The notes under the pieces were generated by a model. It was given only the letters and a program-made list of their open reading frames with translations, did no database searches and had not been told where the DNA came from. From positions 41,899 through 105,898 of the forward strand of contig JAPPAV010000045.1 of the NCBI GenBank assembly GCA_026705345.1: a DNA stretch of 64,000 nt, written 5' to 3'. Source of the DNA: Gammaproteobacteria bacterium (lineage in GTDB: Bacteria > Pseudomonadota > Gammaproteobacteria > Pseudomonadales > Azotimanducaceae). The translations under genes and the position numbers were made by a program. The stretch's first letter is position 1, and every line of letters begins with the position of its first letter. Shown here piece by piece: positions 19,178 through 27,926 of this stretch.

Positions 19178-19402
19178 CTACTCCATCAACGCCAAAGCCG
19201 CCCGAAAGGCAGCGCATGCGTGCGGTCCCAGGTCTGGGGCATCCAGCGACACGTACCGATGGTCCGGGTACATGTGCCGCAACAACGTGGTCTTGCCGGA
19301 TTGGCGTGGTCCGGTGACAACCACAACCGGGAACTCGCGGCAGGCGCGGCGGATGACCGGCCCCAGCGAGCGCGCGACAAATGTACGCGGCGGCTCATTC
19401 AT
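19178..19402 (-). pseudogene. N-terminal remnant of an AAA_14/DUF4143-type ATPase
   Basis: Only about 75 residues remain. The sequence has the helper helix FVARSLGPVIRRA, then VVVVTGPRQSGKTTLLR (Walker A) and HRYVSLDAPD, which is the start of the DUF4143-associated ATPases. It then ends abruptly after about 25 further residues, where intact members continue for over 300. I chose the second Met (19402). It sits next to a toxin-antitoxin pair in a small accessory patch. The 220 bases to its right hold no convincing gene. Confidence 0.65.
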
Positions 19403-19638
19403 CGTGCAATTGTGCATTTGGAATGCAAAATTGCAAGCTTCCCGTGCCTAGAGCTGCCTCCCCGCGTACCGCGCCGTCCTGGCACGGCATCGGCGGCGAC
19501 TTCCTCCCCCGGGCTACTTCGTCCCGATGGAACGGGGCGTCGCCGACTTCGGCCACCTCGACTGGCGCCTAAACGACATCGAGCCGCCGGCCGCCCACGC
19601 GGAGCCGACACCGTGAACGTGGTCGGGACGGTTGCGTC

Positions 19639-20082
19639 TCACGTTTCCCCCGGACGGAGCGGGTGCTGCCACCGAAGTCCTGCAAACCGGTTGAAGTCTG
19701 AGTCCGTCGAGACCATCGTGCAGCCGTGCTCTACGGCAATCGCCGCGTGCTGCGCGTCGGCAACCAGTTTTCCCGTCGCATTCGCCTCACGGCACAGCGT
19801 CTCGAAGATAGACAAGTGATCGGGACCCGGGCCCACGACCCGCGCCGTGGGTCTGTCCACCAGCGACGACACGAAGTCGAAAGCCGTCGCGAGGGTTGCC
19901 GGCGGATCGAATATCCGCGAATTCGTCGCGACCCGGACGAAGCCCGACAGCACGAGAACGGAAAGAGCAAACGGTTCCGGCCCGGTCGCCAATCGTGTAA
20001 GCCAACGTGCGTATTCGCGATGTTCAGCGACGATGCCCTCGAAATGGGCGTAGATCAGGACATTGACGTCGGGGAGCAGCAT
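19639..20082 (-). CDS. VapC-family PIN-domain toxin
   Basis: The 147-residue PIN-domain ribonuclease starts MLLPDVNVLIYAH (first catalytic Asp at residue 5). It has a mid acidic residue in the S-x-L-V-L-S-G-F helix region, ADAQHAAIA, and a final STDSDFNRF with the conserved D-x-D-F. The layout fits the VapC group found with ribbon-helix-helix antitoxins. It lies eight bases after the antitoxin gene, in the same direction, so the two form one operon that autoregulates in known cases. The target RNA cannot be inferred. Confidence 0.85.
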   Translation of the reverse strand: MLLPDVNVLIYAHFEGIVAEHREYARWLTRLATGPEPFALSVLVLSGFVRVATNSRIFDPPATLATAFDFVSSLVDRPTARVVGPGPDHLSIFETLCREANATGKLVADAQHAAIAVEHGCTMVSTDSDFNRFAGLRWQHPLRPGET

Positions 20083-20090
20083 CGCAGCCG

Positions 20091-20345
20091 CTACCCTCTC
20101 AGGCCGAACCGCGTCTCGTCATCTTCGGCATCCACGGACCTTGGCCGGTCCAGGTCGACACCCGGACGGACGCGAACGCCCTGCGTGGTGACCAAGGTGA
20201 ATGACGGGGGTTGCGGTGGCACCCGCTGCTTTAGCGCATCGTTCAGGACCTTGGATATGAACGCGCTCACACTCAGCTCCTGGGCGGCCGCCGCGCGACG
20301 CACCTGATTCGCGAGATGCTCGCTTAACGAAATTGTCGTCCTCAT
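20091..20345 (-). CDS. Ribbon-helix-helix antitoxin paired with VapC
   Basis: The 84-residue protein begins MRTTISLSEHLANQVRRAAA, a ribbon-helix-helix DNA-binding strand and helix, followed by SVSAFISKVLNDAL. The C-terminal half (VRPGVDLDRPRS, acidic tail) would wrap the toxin. I chose the second Met at 20345 because the RHH strand begins there. It is transcribed first, as usual for antitoxins. A promoter should lie in the 90-base gap to the right, but no clear boxes were found. Confidence 0.8.
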   Translation of the reverse strand: MRTTISLSEHLANQVRRAAAAQELSVSAFISKVLNDALKQRVPPQPPSFTLVTTQGVRVRPGVDLDRPRSVDAEDDETRFGLRG

Positions 20346-20436
20346 GATGCAAAGCATAACTTGAAGTCATCAGTGCATCAACGGCATTCGCATGGCTTTG
20401 TCCAGAGATCGCCCCGCGCGCGCCAATGACGGACAC

Positions 20437-21471
20437 TCAGAACTCCTTCGAGAACTCTAGGTTCTCCTTCACCAGTTTCTCGTCGCTCCCGAGCGCGTAG
20501 TGCTTCGACATATCGGGCGAATAACGGCTTGCAGGCGGGTTCTTCCCCAACGCCTCGGCCATCGCCCGGATGTGGTGCGGTCCGGCGCCGCAGCAGACGC
20601 CCTGGTAGTTCACTCCCAAGGCCCATGCCTGCTTCGCGAACTCCGCGATCTCGTAGCGGTTGCATGTGAGGTTGTCCAAGGCCGTTGGAAACGCCAAGTC
20701 CGGGATGCAGTCACAACCAGGGTCCGTCAACGCCTGGAAGTTCACCGCTTCGGGGGTTGTTCGGTACGGGACGGGGAGCGCCGCCAGCGGACTCTCCACC
20801 ACCGCCGCGATCTCCTGGAGGACAGGCAACATCGTCCAAGGACCTCGGATGCAGTTCAGTCCGACCACGTCCGCGCCGGCGTCGCGTAGCCTGCGACAGG
20901 CCTCCGCCACCGTGTAGTCGTCCCGCAGTCCCTCCCGGTGCACGGCCAAGGTGATGACCGACGTTGCGCCGGCTTCTTGTATAGCCTCTAGGGCGAGCAG
21001 CGCTTCCTCGTAGAACGAGAACGTCTCGCCGATGATGAAATCGACGCCCGCCTCCACCGCCCAGCCGATCTGCTCCTCGAACATGGCGCGGGAGACCTTC
21101 CTGCTCTTCTCGTCATCCGGCAGAAACACGTTCGTGTTGCAGATGTTGCCCGCCACCAGGGCATCGCCTTCCGCCGCCACCTCCTTGGCGAGTCGCAGGG
21201 CGGTCCGGTTGATCTCCTCCAGTTCGCCTTCGCGTCCGACGATCTTCAGCTTGTCCCGATGCGCGTAATAGGTGAGCGCCTCGATCACGTCCGACCCGGC
21301 ATACATGAACTCCCGGTGCAACTCCGTCACGGCGTGCGGGTGGTCCAGCACGACCTCCGGGACGTAGGCCCCCGCCTGGACATAGCCGCGCCGTTCCATT
21401 TCGAAGACATAGCCTTCGGCGCAGATCACCGGGCCCTGGTCGAGCCGTTCGAGCAGATTTCCCGAGGCCAT
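20437..21471 (-). CDS. Homocysteine S-methyltransferase family protein (betaine-homocysteine-methyltransferase-like)
   Basis: The 344-residue zinc barrel has the three zinc cysteines of the family: C207 in VVGLNCIRGPW, and C293-C294 in GVCCGAGPHHIR. The GAEAL-like segment appears as SDVIEALTYYAHRDKL, as in BHMT. Such enzymes move a methyl group from a methylated donor (betaine, methylated sulfur or selenium compounds) to a thiol. It is last in a leftward operon after an ABC permease and an IclR regulator, which suggests a role in using an imported methylated compound. The specific donor is not readable. Confidence 0.85.
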   Translation of the reverse strand: MASGNLLERLDQGPVICAEGYVFEMERRGYVQAGAYVPEVVLDHPHAVTELHREFMYAGSDVIEALTYYAHRDKLKIVGREGELEEINRTALRLAKEVAAEGDALVAGNICNTNVFLPDDEKSRKVSRAMFEEQIGWAVEAGVDFIIGETFSFYEEALLALEAIQEAGATSVITLAVHREGLRDDYTVAEACRRLRDAGADVVGLNCIRGPWTMLPVLQEIAAVVESPLAALPVPYRTTPEAVNFQALTDPGCDCIPDLAFPTALDNLTCNRYEIAEFAKQAWALGVNYQGVCCGAGPHHIRAMAEALGKNPPASRYSPDMSKHYALGSDEKLVKENLEFSKEF

Positions 21472-21484
21472 CGCTTCCTCTCCT

Positions 21485-23197
21485 TCAAATGATGCTGTTG
21501 GTATCCCGCGTCCCCATGCGCCGCAGCCACTCGGCGATGCCGATCAGGACGATCGAGCCGAGGAAGATGCACGAGCCGAGGGCCAGAACCGTCGGCAAGG
21601 TCTGTGGAAACCGCACCTGTGTCCACATGAACACCGGCAGCGTGACTTGATTGCCGCCCAGGAACAGGGCAAACAGGAACTCGTCGAAGGACGTCGTGAA
21701 CGACAGCAAAAGCGAGGCACCGACGCCCGGCAGGATGAGCGGAAACGTCACCCGCCAAAACGTCATCCAGCCGTTCTCGCCGAGATCCTGCGCCGATTCC
21801 TCGAGGTTCTTGGCGAGACCTTCCATCCGCGCCCGAATGACCAGCGTGGAGAACGGCAGTGTCGCCACGACATGGGCGATGCCGATGGTCCACAACGACA
21901 GTGGGATACCGAGCGCCAGCAGGAGAACCAGGATACCAACGGCCAAGATGATGCCGGGCATCACCATCGGCAGCATGATGAAACCCAACGCCGCGCCCTG
22001 CCCCGGCAGCCGGTACCGCGTGAGCGCCTTCGCACCGAGCGTCGCCAGCGTCGTGGTCACGACCGACACCGAAAGGGCAACCTTGAGACTGTTCCCAAGC
22101 GCTTCCATGAGGCCCGGTGTATCCGGTATCCCCTGGTACCACTTGAGGGTGAACTCCTTGAGCGGCAGCACCATCTGGATGCTGTCGTTGAACGAGAAGA
22201 TCGGCAGCATCAGCGACGGGATGTAGAGGAATACCAGATAGAAGCCCATGTAGACGTGCAGCGGGCCGATCCGTCGGCGCCCCCCTGCGGATGGCTCGCT
22301 CTGGACGACGACGGACTCCATTTCGCGCCGGCGCACCGTTCCCGATTGCGCGAGCCAGACAAACGCCAACACGATGAGCGTGATCGTCACCATCATCATG
22401 ATCGTCAGCGCAGCCCCTAGCGGCCAGTTGTAGGCCGCACCGAACTGCGCGGCGATGATCTGGCCGAACATGATCCCCCTCGGCCCCCCGACCATCATCG
22501 GCGTGATGTAATCACCGACCGTGGGTATGAACTGGATCACCGCGGCGACGATGACGCCCGGCATCGACAGCGGCAGGGTGACCCGGAAGAACGTCCTGAC
22601 CGGACTCTCACCGAGATCCGCCGCCGCTTCGAGCAGCGAGCGGTCGATCTTTGACAGCGAAACGTAGATCGGCAGGATCGCGAAGGCCGCCCAGCCGTGG
22701 GCGAGGGTCAGGACCACGGCGAAACGGCTGTAGAGCAGGAACTCGAGCGGACCCTCCAAGAACCCCAACTCCATGAGCGTGGAGTTGATGATGCCGCTGT
22801 TCCCCAGCATGATCTTCCACGCCAGCACGCGCAGCAGGTAGCTGGTCCAGAACGGCAGGCTCAGGAGGATGAGCCAGGTGATCGGGTTTTTGCGGACCTT
22901 GAACGCCAGGAAGTAGGCGACCGGGTACGCCAACGTCACAGTGATCAGGGTCACGGTGGCCGACATGCGAATCGACCGCCATAGAAGCTTGCCGTAGACC
23001 CACTTGTCGAAGAACGCCTCGTAGTTCTTGAGCGTGAACGACTTGTCGATGTTGACGTAGTCCTGGGAGTAGAAGCTGTAGACCACCAGGGTGAAGATCG
23101 GCAGCGCCAGCGCGCAGATCATGATCGTGAGCGTCGGCGTCAACTGCCCGTAGCCGCGCAGCCACTCGTGCCGTAAGAACAAACCGCGGACGGTCAT
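21485..23197 (-). CDS. ABC transporter permease, PotB-PotC fusion
   Basis: This 570-residue protein joins two polyamine-type permease domains. The N-terminal half (about 1-290) has six predicted membrane segments and the EAA loop EAAADLGESPVRTFFRVTLP. The C-terminal half (about 310-570) has six more and ESAQDLGENGWMTFWRVTFP. In most bacteria these are separate PotB and PotC chains. The start is seven bases after IclR, and the stop is 13 bases before the methyltransferase start. The matching binding protein is probably the gene at 25066 and the ATPase the gene at 32517; neither is adjacent. Confidence 0.88.
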   Translation of the reverse strand: MTVRGLFLRHEWLRGYGQLTPTLTIMICALALPIFTLVVYSFYSQDYVNIDKSFTLKNYEAFFDKWVYGKLLWRSIRMSATVTLITVTLAYPVAYFLAFKVRKNPITWLILLSLPFWTSYLLRVLAWKIMLGNSGIINSTLMELGFLEGPLEFLLYSRFAVVLTLAHGWAAFAILPIYVSLSKIDRSLLEAAADLGESPVRTFFRVTLPLSMPGVIVAAVIQFIPTVGDYITPMMVGGPRGIMFGQIIAAQFGAAYNWPLGAALTIMMMVTITLIVLAFVWLAQSGTVRRREMESVVVQSEPSAGGRRRIGPLHVYMGFYLVFLYIPSLMLPIFSFNDSIQMVLPLKEFTLKWYQGIPDTPGLMEALGNSLKVALSVSVVTTTLATLGAKALTRYRLPGQGAALGFIMLPMVMPGIILAVGILVLLLALGIPLSLWTIGIAHVVATLPFSTLVIRARMEGLAKNLEESAQDLGENGWMTFWRVTFPLILPGVGASLLLSFTTSFDEFLFALFLGGNQVTLPVFMWTQVRFPQTLPTVLALGSCIFLGSIVLIGIAEWLRRMGTRDTNSII

Positions 23198-23203
23198 CGG
23201 TCG

Positions 23204-24001
23204 CTACCGGCTTTCCGGGCCACCCGACGTGGCGACGCCACCCAACGCCTCGGTGATCGCCCTCGCCGCCGCGACCACTTCCCCGGCGAGGTTCTCCATC
23301 GCATCCTTCGTCAGCCGGTTCGACGGCCCCGCAACGCTGATTGCCGCCGCCACCTCCCCCAGGCCGTCGGTTATCGGGGTCGCGATGCCATTCACACCCA
23401 AGTCGTTTTCTTCGAGGTCGAGTGCGTATCCCTGAACGCGAAAGCCCTCGAGCTGCGCTTCCAGCGCGTCGACATTCGTGATCGTATGGGGCGTCTTCCG
23501 TGGCAAGCCACTTGCGCCGTACACCGTACGTCGCATGGGTGCGTCCCATTGGAACATGAACGCCTTGCCGAGCGCGGTGCAGTGATACGGCGAACGCCAA
23601 CCCGCGTAGGTGGTGGCATGCAGTATCCGGGAACCCTGGAAGCTGTCCACGACCACGAGGTCGTAGAGATCGGGCAGGCCCAGGTTCACGGTCTCGTTCA
23701 CCTTGCGGCAGAGATCGGCGAGGATCGGTCGGGCCAAGTGCGAAATGCGCAGCCGCTGCTGAACGATTCGTCCGAGCTCGAGGTTGCGCAGACCAAGCCG
23801 ATACCGGCGCGACTGCTCGTCCTGCTCGACGAAACCCAGCACGACGAGCGTTCCGATCAGGTTGAATGCCGTCGTTTTGTTGAGCGAGGTCGCGCCGCTA
23901 ATCTCGCTCAACCCCACACCCGTTTCATCGCCCGACGCGATCACGTCCATGATCGCACTGGCACGGGCCAAAGACTGGATGCGGGGCGGTTTGAGAGCCA
24001 C
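23204..24001 (-). CDS. IclR-family transcriptional regulator
   Basis: The 265-residue protein has an N-terminal winged helix (residues about 8-70: SLARASAIMDVIA, SLNKTTAFNLIGTLVVLGF) and a C-terminal effector-binding domain with the family features HCTALGKAF, DLEENDLGVNGIATPI and AAISVAGPSNRLT. IclR proteins bind a small metabolite and control nearby catabolic genes. It is first in a leftward operon (regulator, permease, methyltransferase) and divergent from the rightward unknown-family operon starting at 24202. It likely controls both from the 200-base gap. Confidence 0.9.
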   Translation of the reverse strand: MALKPPRIQSLARASAIMDVIASGDETGVGLSEISGATSLNKTTAFNLIGTLVVLGFVEQDEQSRRYRLGLRNLELGRIVQQRLRISHLARPILADLCRKVNETVNLGLPDLYDLVVVDSFQGSRILHATTYAGWRSPYHCTALGKAFMFQWDAPMRRTVYGASGLPRKTPHTITNVDALEAQLEGFRVQGYALDLEENDLGVNGIATPITDGLGEVAAAISVAGPSNRLTKDAMENLAGEVVAAARAITEALGGVATSGGPESR

Positions 24002-24164
24002 TTCCTAGACCTGCGGTTCGATAATGTACGACGCTCTGGAACTGCCCTCGACACTGCCACAGTTTGTTGACAGGACGCAAACCGATCAAGCAATCTTGCG
24101 GCGCTATCCGCATTGTCGAGGCCTGCCCCAAGTCGCCGTCCTCCTCACCCAAAATCGACGGCGA

Positions 24165-24177
24165 TATACATTGTACA
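24165..24177. promoter_or_regulatory. TATACATTGTACA motif, copy 2
   Basis: Identical to the 13-mer at 14061, it lies 24 bases before the ATG of unknown-family member 3 and in the divergent gap next to the IclR gene. It contains the palindrome TACA-T-TGTA and could be an IclR operator or overlap a -10 box. Nearer the regulator, GATAATGTACGA (about 24020-24031) is a looser match to its reverse complement. Confidence 0.4.
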
Positions 24178-24201
24178 GCCCACCAGAAGGACCCAATCAG
24201 C

Positions 24202-25053
24202 ATGGCTGACATCAGAATGGAAGCGGAGATCATCTTCGAGCCCCATGTGCCAAGGGCGCTCTATCGGGCATTGGAATACGCCGGCCAAGATGGGTTCGTG
24301 GCGTCCCTCCCACAGCTTTTGCACGCCAGGGCGAACGCGGCCTACGACAACATCATCTGGAACACCTGGTTCACGTCGTACTCCGAGGAGAGCGTGGTCA
24401 AGACGCCGCAGGGAAACCGCATCGTCGTCGTCGTGCACGGCGGCGGGATCTTCGCCTCCCCGGAGCGTTTCGAACGCGTGTACCGGGCGAGCGTCGACCG
24501 TGCCAGCCCGGAAGGGTTCACCGGGCAGTACGCAGGCAAAATCACCGAGCAGGAGGCCCGGGACGTGCAGCGCGGCGTACTGCCCGACGGCACCGAGATT
24601 CCGGTCTACCCGTTCGAGGAGTTCAAAGGCGGCATCGCCGATCTCCCCATCCGCTACGGCGTGATCCTCGACTTCGAGATGGCGCGCGCGTCGCTGCGCG
24701 GCTACGAGACATTCGAGGCGTTGCAGGACGAACCGAATATGATCGCCCGAGCGGGCGGCGTCGAAGCCAACCTGGCCTACCTCGGCAAGTTCAGGGACCG
24801 TCACGACACCGCGCTGATGGGGAACTGGCATCCCTACAACCGGATCGACCCGGACCAGCCTCAGACGCGGATCATCTTCCTCGCCGGCAACCAAGGCGGC
24901 ATCTACTCCCAAGGAGACGACCCCGAGGAATGGGGCTACGACTGCGAATACGGCATCGGTGGCGATGCCTGCATCCACAACATGGCCCGCTACATCGCGG
25001 TCGCGCCGCGGGATGTGTCGAGAAGTCTGCGGAACCTGGATTTCGAACTCTAG
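24202..25053 (+). CDS. Unknown-family protein, member 3
   Basis: The 283-residue protein has no leader, so it is probably cytoplasmic. It has all the family blocks: RMEAEIIFEPHVP, DGFVASLPQLLHAR, YDNIIWNTWF, VHGGGIFASPERFER, IPVYPFEEFKGGI, NMIARAGG, MGNWHPYNRIDPDQPQTR, MARYIAVAPRD and a final LDFEL. An AGAAGGA SD precedes the ATG at 24202, so this start is firm and sets the true N terminus of the family. It is first in an operon with a PotD-type binding protein, a methyltransferase and member 4. No catalytic motif known to me is present. Confidence 0.85.
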   Translation: MADIRMEAEIIFEPHVPRALYRALEYAGQDGFVASLPQLLHARANAAYDNIIWNTWFTSYSEESVVKTPQGNRIVVVVHGGGIFASPERFERVYRASVDRASPEGFTGQYAGKITEQEARDVQRGVLPDGTEIPVYPFEEFKGGIADLPIRYGVILDFEMARASLRGYETFEALQDEPNMIARAGGVEANLAYLGKFRDRHDTALMGNWHPYNRIDPDQPQTRIIFLAGNQGGIYSQGDDPEEWGYDCEYGIGGDACIHNMARYIAVAPRDVSRSLRNLDFEL

Positions 25054-25065
25054 GAAGGCGCGCAC

Positions 25066-26184
25066 ATGGCGCACGACGAAACCACCAGGCTTCTTGAGGG
25101 CGGCGCCCTGTCACGGCGCCAGATGCTCACAGCCCTGGCGTCGGTGGGTGTGGTGGCGCTACCCATCACGGTGTTTCGGTCGGCAAACGCCAAACCGGCG
25201 GGGAACACGGTTGACTTGTCCCTCCTGGAATGGAACGGCTACGAGAACCCCTTGTTCCATCCGGAATACACGGCTAGGTACGGCGGCGAGCCCAAGGTGG
25301 CGTTCTTTGCCGAGGAAGAAGACGCCCTGCAGCGCATCCGGACCGGCTACCCGGTCGATCTGGTGCATTTCTGTGCCGGCATCACCGCCATGGCCCGGGA
25401 TGCGGAGGTAATCGTCCCCCTGGATACGGACCGCATTCCACGCTGGGGCGAGATCATCCCCTCCCTGCTCGAAGTGGAGGGCATCTATGCCAACGGTAGC
25501 TACTGGCTTGCGCCCTGGGACTGGGGCTATTCGACGGTGGCCTACAACCCCGAGACCATCGATGTCGAGAATCCCACCTACGACATCTTCGTGGATCCAC
25601 GATTCAAGGGAAAGACCGCCCTCACCTCCTCCCTCGGCGTCAACTTCTTCATCGCCGGCGTCATCGGCGGTTGGGAGGATCCGCTCGACCCCACCGAAGA
25701 CGAGCTCGAGTCGGCAACCGAGATCTTCGTCAAGATGCTGGAGAACGCCCGTTTCATCTGGTCCGACAGCACGCAACTGGAGCAGGCGTGGGCGTCGGGG
25801 GATGTCGGCATCTCCTATGTCTACGGCAGCGCAACGCGCCGGATGCGCCAAGAGGGGATGCCCAACGTGGTCGTGGAACCCCTCATGATGTGGATCTGCG
25901 GGCTCTCGCTCGCCGCCGACAGATCCGGTTCTCTCGACCAAGCCTACGACTATATCAACGCCATGCTGGACCCGGTGGGCGGAGCAGCGTTGTTCGACGT
26001 CTACGGCTATGGCCACGCCAACCGCCATACCAACGCGCTGATCGGAGCCGAACGGCTCGCCGGCACGGGTCTCGACGACCCAGTGGGCTTGTTCTCCCGG
26101 GGCATATTCATGGCCGCCACACCACCGGGCAAGCGCGCCAAGCTGTTCCAGCTTTGGTTTGAAGCCCAAGCCGGACTCGACTAG
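25066..26184 (+). CDS. PotD-type extracellular solute-binding protein with Tat leader
   Basis: The 372-residue protein has a Tat leader (LSRRQMLTALASVGVVALP, residues 16-34) with a likely cleavage after ANA near residue 43. The mature part has the polyamine-binding-protein layout (LLEWNGYENP, YPVDLVHF, YWLAPWDWGYSTVAYNPE, and repeated D/W ligands). It should deliver a cationic or amine-type ligand to the fused permease encoded divergently at 21485. It starts 12 bases after member 3 and is followed by a methyltransferase after ten bases. Confidence 0.88.
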   Translation: MAHDETTRLLEGGALSRRQMLTALASVGVVALPITVFRSANAKPAGNTVDLSLLEWNGYENPLFHPEYTARYGGEPKVAFFAEEEDALQRIRTGYPVDLVHFCAGITAMARDAEVIVPLDTDRIPRWGEIIPSLLEVEGIYANGSYWLAPWDWGYSTVAYNPETIDVENPTYDIFVDPRFKGKTALTSSLGVNFFIAGVIGGWEDPLDPTEDELESATEIFVKMLENARFIWSDSTQLEQAWASGDVGISYVYGSATRRMRQEGMPNVVVEPLMMWICGLSLAADRSGSLDQAYDYINAMLDPVGGAALFDVYGYGHANRHTNALIGAERLAGTGLDDPVGLFSRGIFMAATPPGKRAKLFQLWFEAQAGLD

Positions 26185-26194
26185 ACCGCTCGCC

Positions 26195-26968
26195 ATGTCC
26201 GACCCGGCAACCGACTTCTACGACGCTTTAAGCCCCTTCTACCGCGACAACATGGGGTGGGACTGGGACGCCGAGATGCGTGACGAGGGCACGCTCCTCG
26301 GCGAATTCCTCGGCCTGCGGATGTCGAACAGCGGACCCTACACCGTACTCGATTGCGCGTGTGGAATCGGTACGCAGGCGATCGGCCTCGCACTCCACGG
26401 GCATCGTGTACACGGCACCGACCTAAGTCCCGTGTCGGTCGACTGCGCGCGGTCCGAGGCCGAACGTCTAGGCGTCGACATGACCTTCGACATCGCCGAT
26501 TTTCGGAAGCTCGGTGAGACGGTGACGGGTCGCTTCGACGTGGTCATGGCCTGCGACAACTCCATCGCGCACTGCCTAGGAGACGACGACCTCTTGGCGG
26601 CGCTGGTCAGCATGAAGTCCAGGCTACTCGCCGACGGGCTCCTGATACTGAGCGTCCGGGACTACGACGCCCTCGTCGAGGACAAGCCCCAGTTCAACAA
26701 CGAGCACGTCCAGGACAGACACGATGGGCGTCGCGTCGTCTTCCAGGTATGGGACTGGGCAGAAGACGCCGGATCGTATCTCATGCATCAGTTCCTGATT
26801 CGGGAAACCGATGCCGGCTTCGAGACGAACCATTTTCGAACCAAGCTCCGGGCGCTGCGGCGCGATCAGTTGATCGCGGCGCTCGAGCGTGCCGAATACC
26901 ACGACATCCGCTGGCATCGCCCCGATGACACCGGCTACTACCAGCCGATCGTTACCGCCTGCCCCTGA
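26195..26968 (+). CDS. Class I SAM methyltransferase, glycine/sarcosine N-methyltransferase-like
   Basis: The 257-residue protein starts with a family-typical FYDALSPFYRDNMGWDWDAEM. The SAM pocket is YTVLDCACGIGTQAIGLA near residue 50, with the acidic ribose contact in HGTDLS and a later DVVMACDNSIAHCL. This arrangement, and the FYD-x-L opening, resemble glycine/sarcosine N-methyltransferases. Known members make sarcosine, dimethylglycine or betaine, but the acceptor here is inferred by resemblance only. It sits between the binding protein and member 4 in one operon. Confidence 0.75.
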   Translation: MSDPATDFYDALSPFYRDNMGWDWDAEMRDEGTLLGEFLGLRMSNSGPYTVLDCACGIGTQAIGLALHGHRVHGTDLSPVSVDCARSEAERLGVDMTFDIADFRKLGETVTGRFDVVMACDNSIAHCLGDDDLLAALVSMKSRLLADGLLILSVRDYDALVEDKPQFNNEHVQDRHDGRRVVFQVWDWAEDAGSYLMHQFLIRETDAGFETNHFRTKLRALRRDQLIAALERAEYHDIRWHRPDDTGYYQPIVTACP

Positions 26969-26987
26969 CCCAAAGGAACCCACGAAC

Positions 26988-27851
26988 ATGCCGGACAACC
27001 GAATGGAAGCGGCGATCATCTACGAATCCCATCTGCCCGACGCCCTTCGCCGGGCGATCGTCTACGCCGGCAATGACGGCTTCGTCGCCTCCTTGCCCCA
27101 ACTGCTTCATGCGCGCCTGGGTGCATCCTTCGACAACATCATCTGGAACACCTGGTTCACGGCCAATTCCGAGGAATGCGTCGCCCGGACACCGCAGGGA
27201 AACTGGGTCCTGGTGGCCGTGCACGGCGGCGGCATATTCGCCACCCCCGAACGGATCCGTAACCTCTACCACGCCAGCGTCGACCGCAAGAGCAAACTCG
27301 GATTCACGGGGCTCTTCGCCGGAAAGATCTCGGAACGAGAGAACCGCGACATCGTCGATGGAAGACTGCCGGACGGCCGGCAGATTCCCGTCTACGCATT
27401 CAGCGACGTCGAACGCGGGATCGCTGATCCCCCACGGACGTACGCGGTCGTCATGGACCTGGAGATCGCGCAAAACGCGCATACGGGCTACGTGGACTTC
27501 GACGACCTCCGGGACGATCCGTTGATGACCGTGCGCGCGGGCGGCGGCGAGCAGGCGGCGGCCTACCTCGACAAGGCGAAATCCCGCGGCAATACGGACG
27601 CCATCGGCTGTTGGCACTCTCTGAACGAGATCGAGCCCGATCAGCCCCAGTCCTGCATCTGCACGATGTACGGCAGTCCGGGCGGGGAACGTGCACGCAT
27701 CTACGCCCCCGAAGGCATCGACCACCTGCGCGGCGTGCACACGGACTTCGGCATCCGCGGCGACACCGGGATGATCAACATGGGTCGGTACGTCGCCGTC
27801 GCACCTCGGAGTGCCGCGACGGGTGTGCGGGACCTGTCGTTCGGGGCCTAG
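26988..27851 (+). CDS. Unknown-family protein, member 4
   Basis: The 287-residue protein has no leader and is the most divergent member. It keeps DGFVASLPQLLHAR, FDNIIWNTWFTANSEE, VHGGGIFATPE, IPVYAFSDVERG, LMTVRAGGG, and MGRYVAVAPR, but the MGNWHPYNRI block is changed to IGCWHSLNEI and the C terminus to LSFGA. An AAAGGAACC SD lies before the ATG. It is last in the operon begun by member 3. The divergence suggests a different ligand or partner role. Confidence 0.82.
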   Translation: MPDNRMEAAIIYESHLPDALRRAIVYAGNDGFVASLPQLLHARLGASFDNIIWNTWFTANSEECVARTPQGNWVLVAVHGGGIFATPERIRNLYHASVDRKSKLGFTGLFAGKISERENRDIVDGRLPDGRQIPVYAFSDVERGIADPPRTYAVVMDLEIAQNAHTGYVDFDDLRDDPLMTVRAGGGEQAAAYLDKAKSRGNTDAIGCWHSLNEIEPDQPQSCICTMYGSPGGERARIYAPEGIDHLRGVHTDFGIRGDTGMINMGRYVAVAPRSAATGVRDLSFGA

Positions 27852-27926
27852 TCCTCTGGGTAAGGCACTGGCGCTACTGTGCCGATTGGGTCAGCGCACG
27901 CTCGTTGACGGACGGCATCGCCAAAG

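Noticed and set aside
19420..19638. Short reading frame with GYFVPMERGVADFGHLDWRL
   Set aside because: No upstream coding continuity, no recognisable family; may be a decayed tail but cannot be supported.
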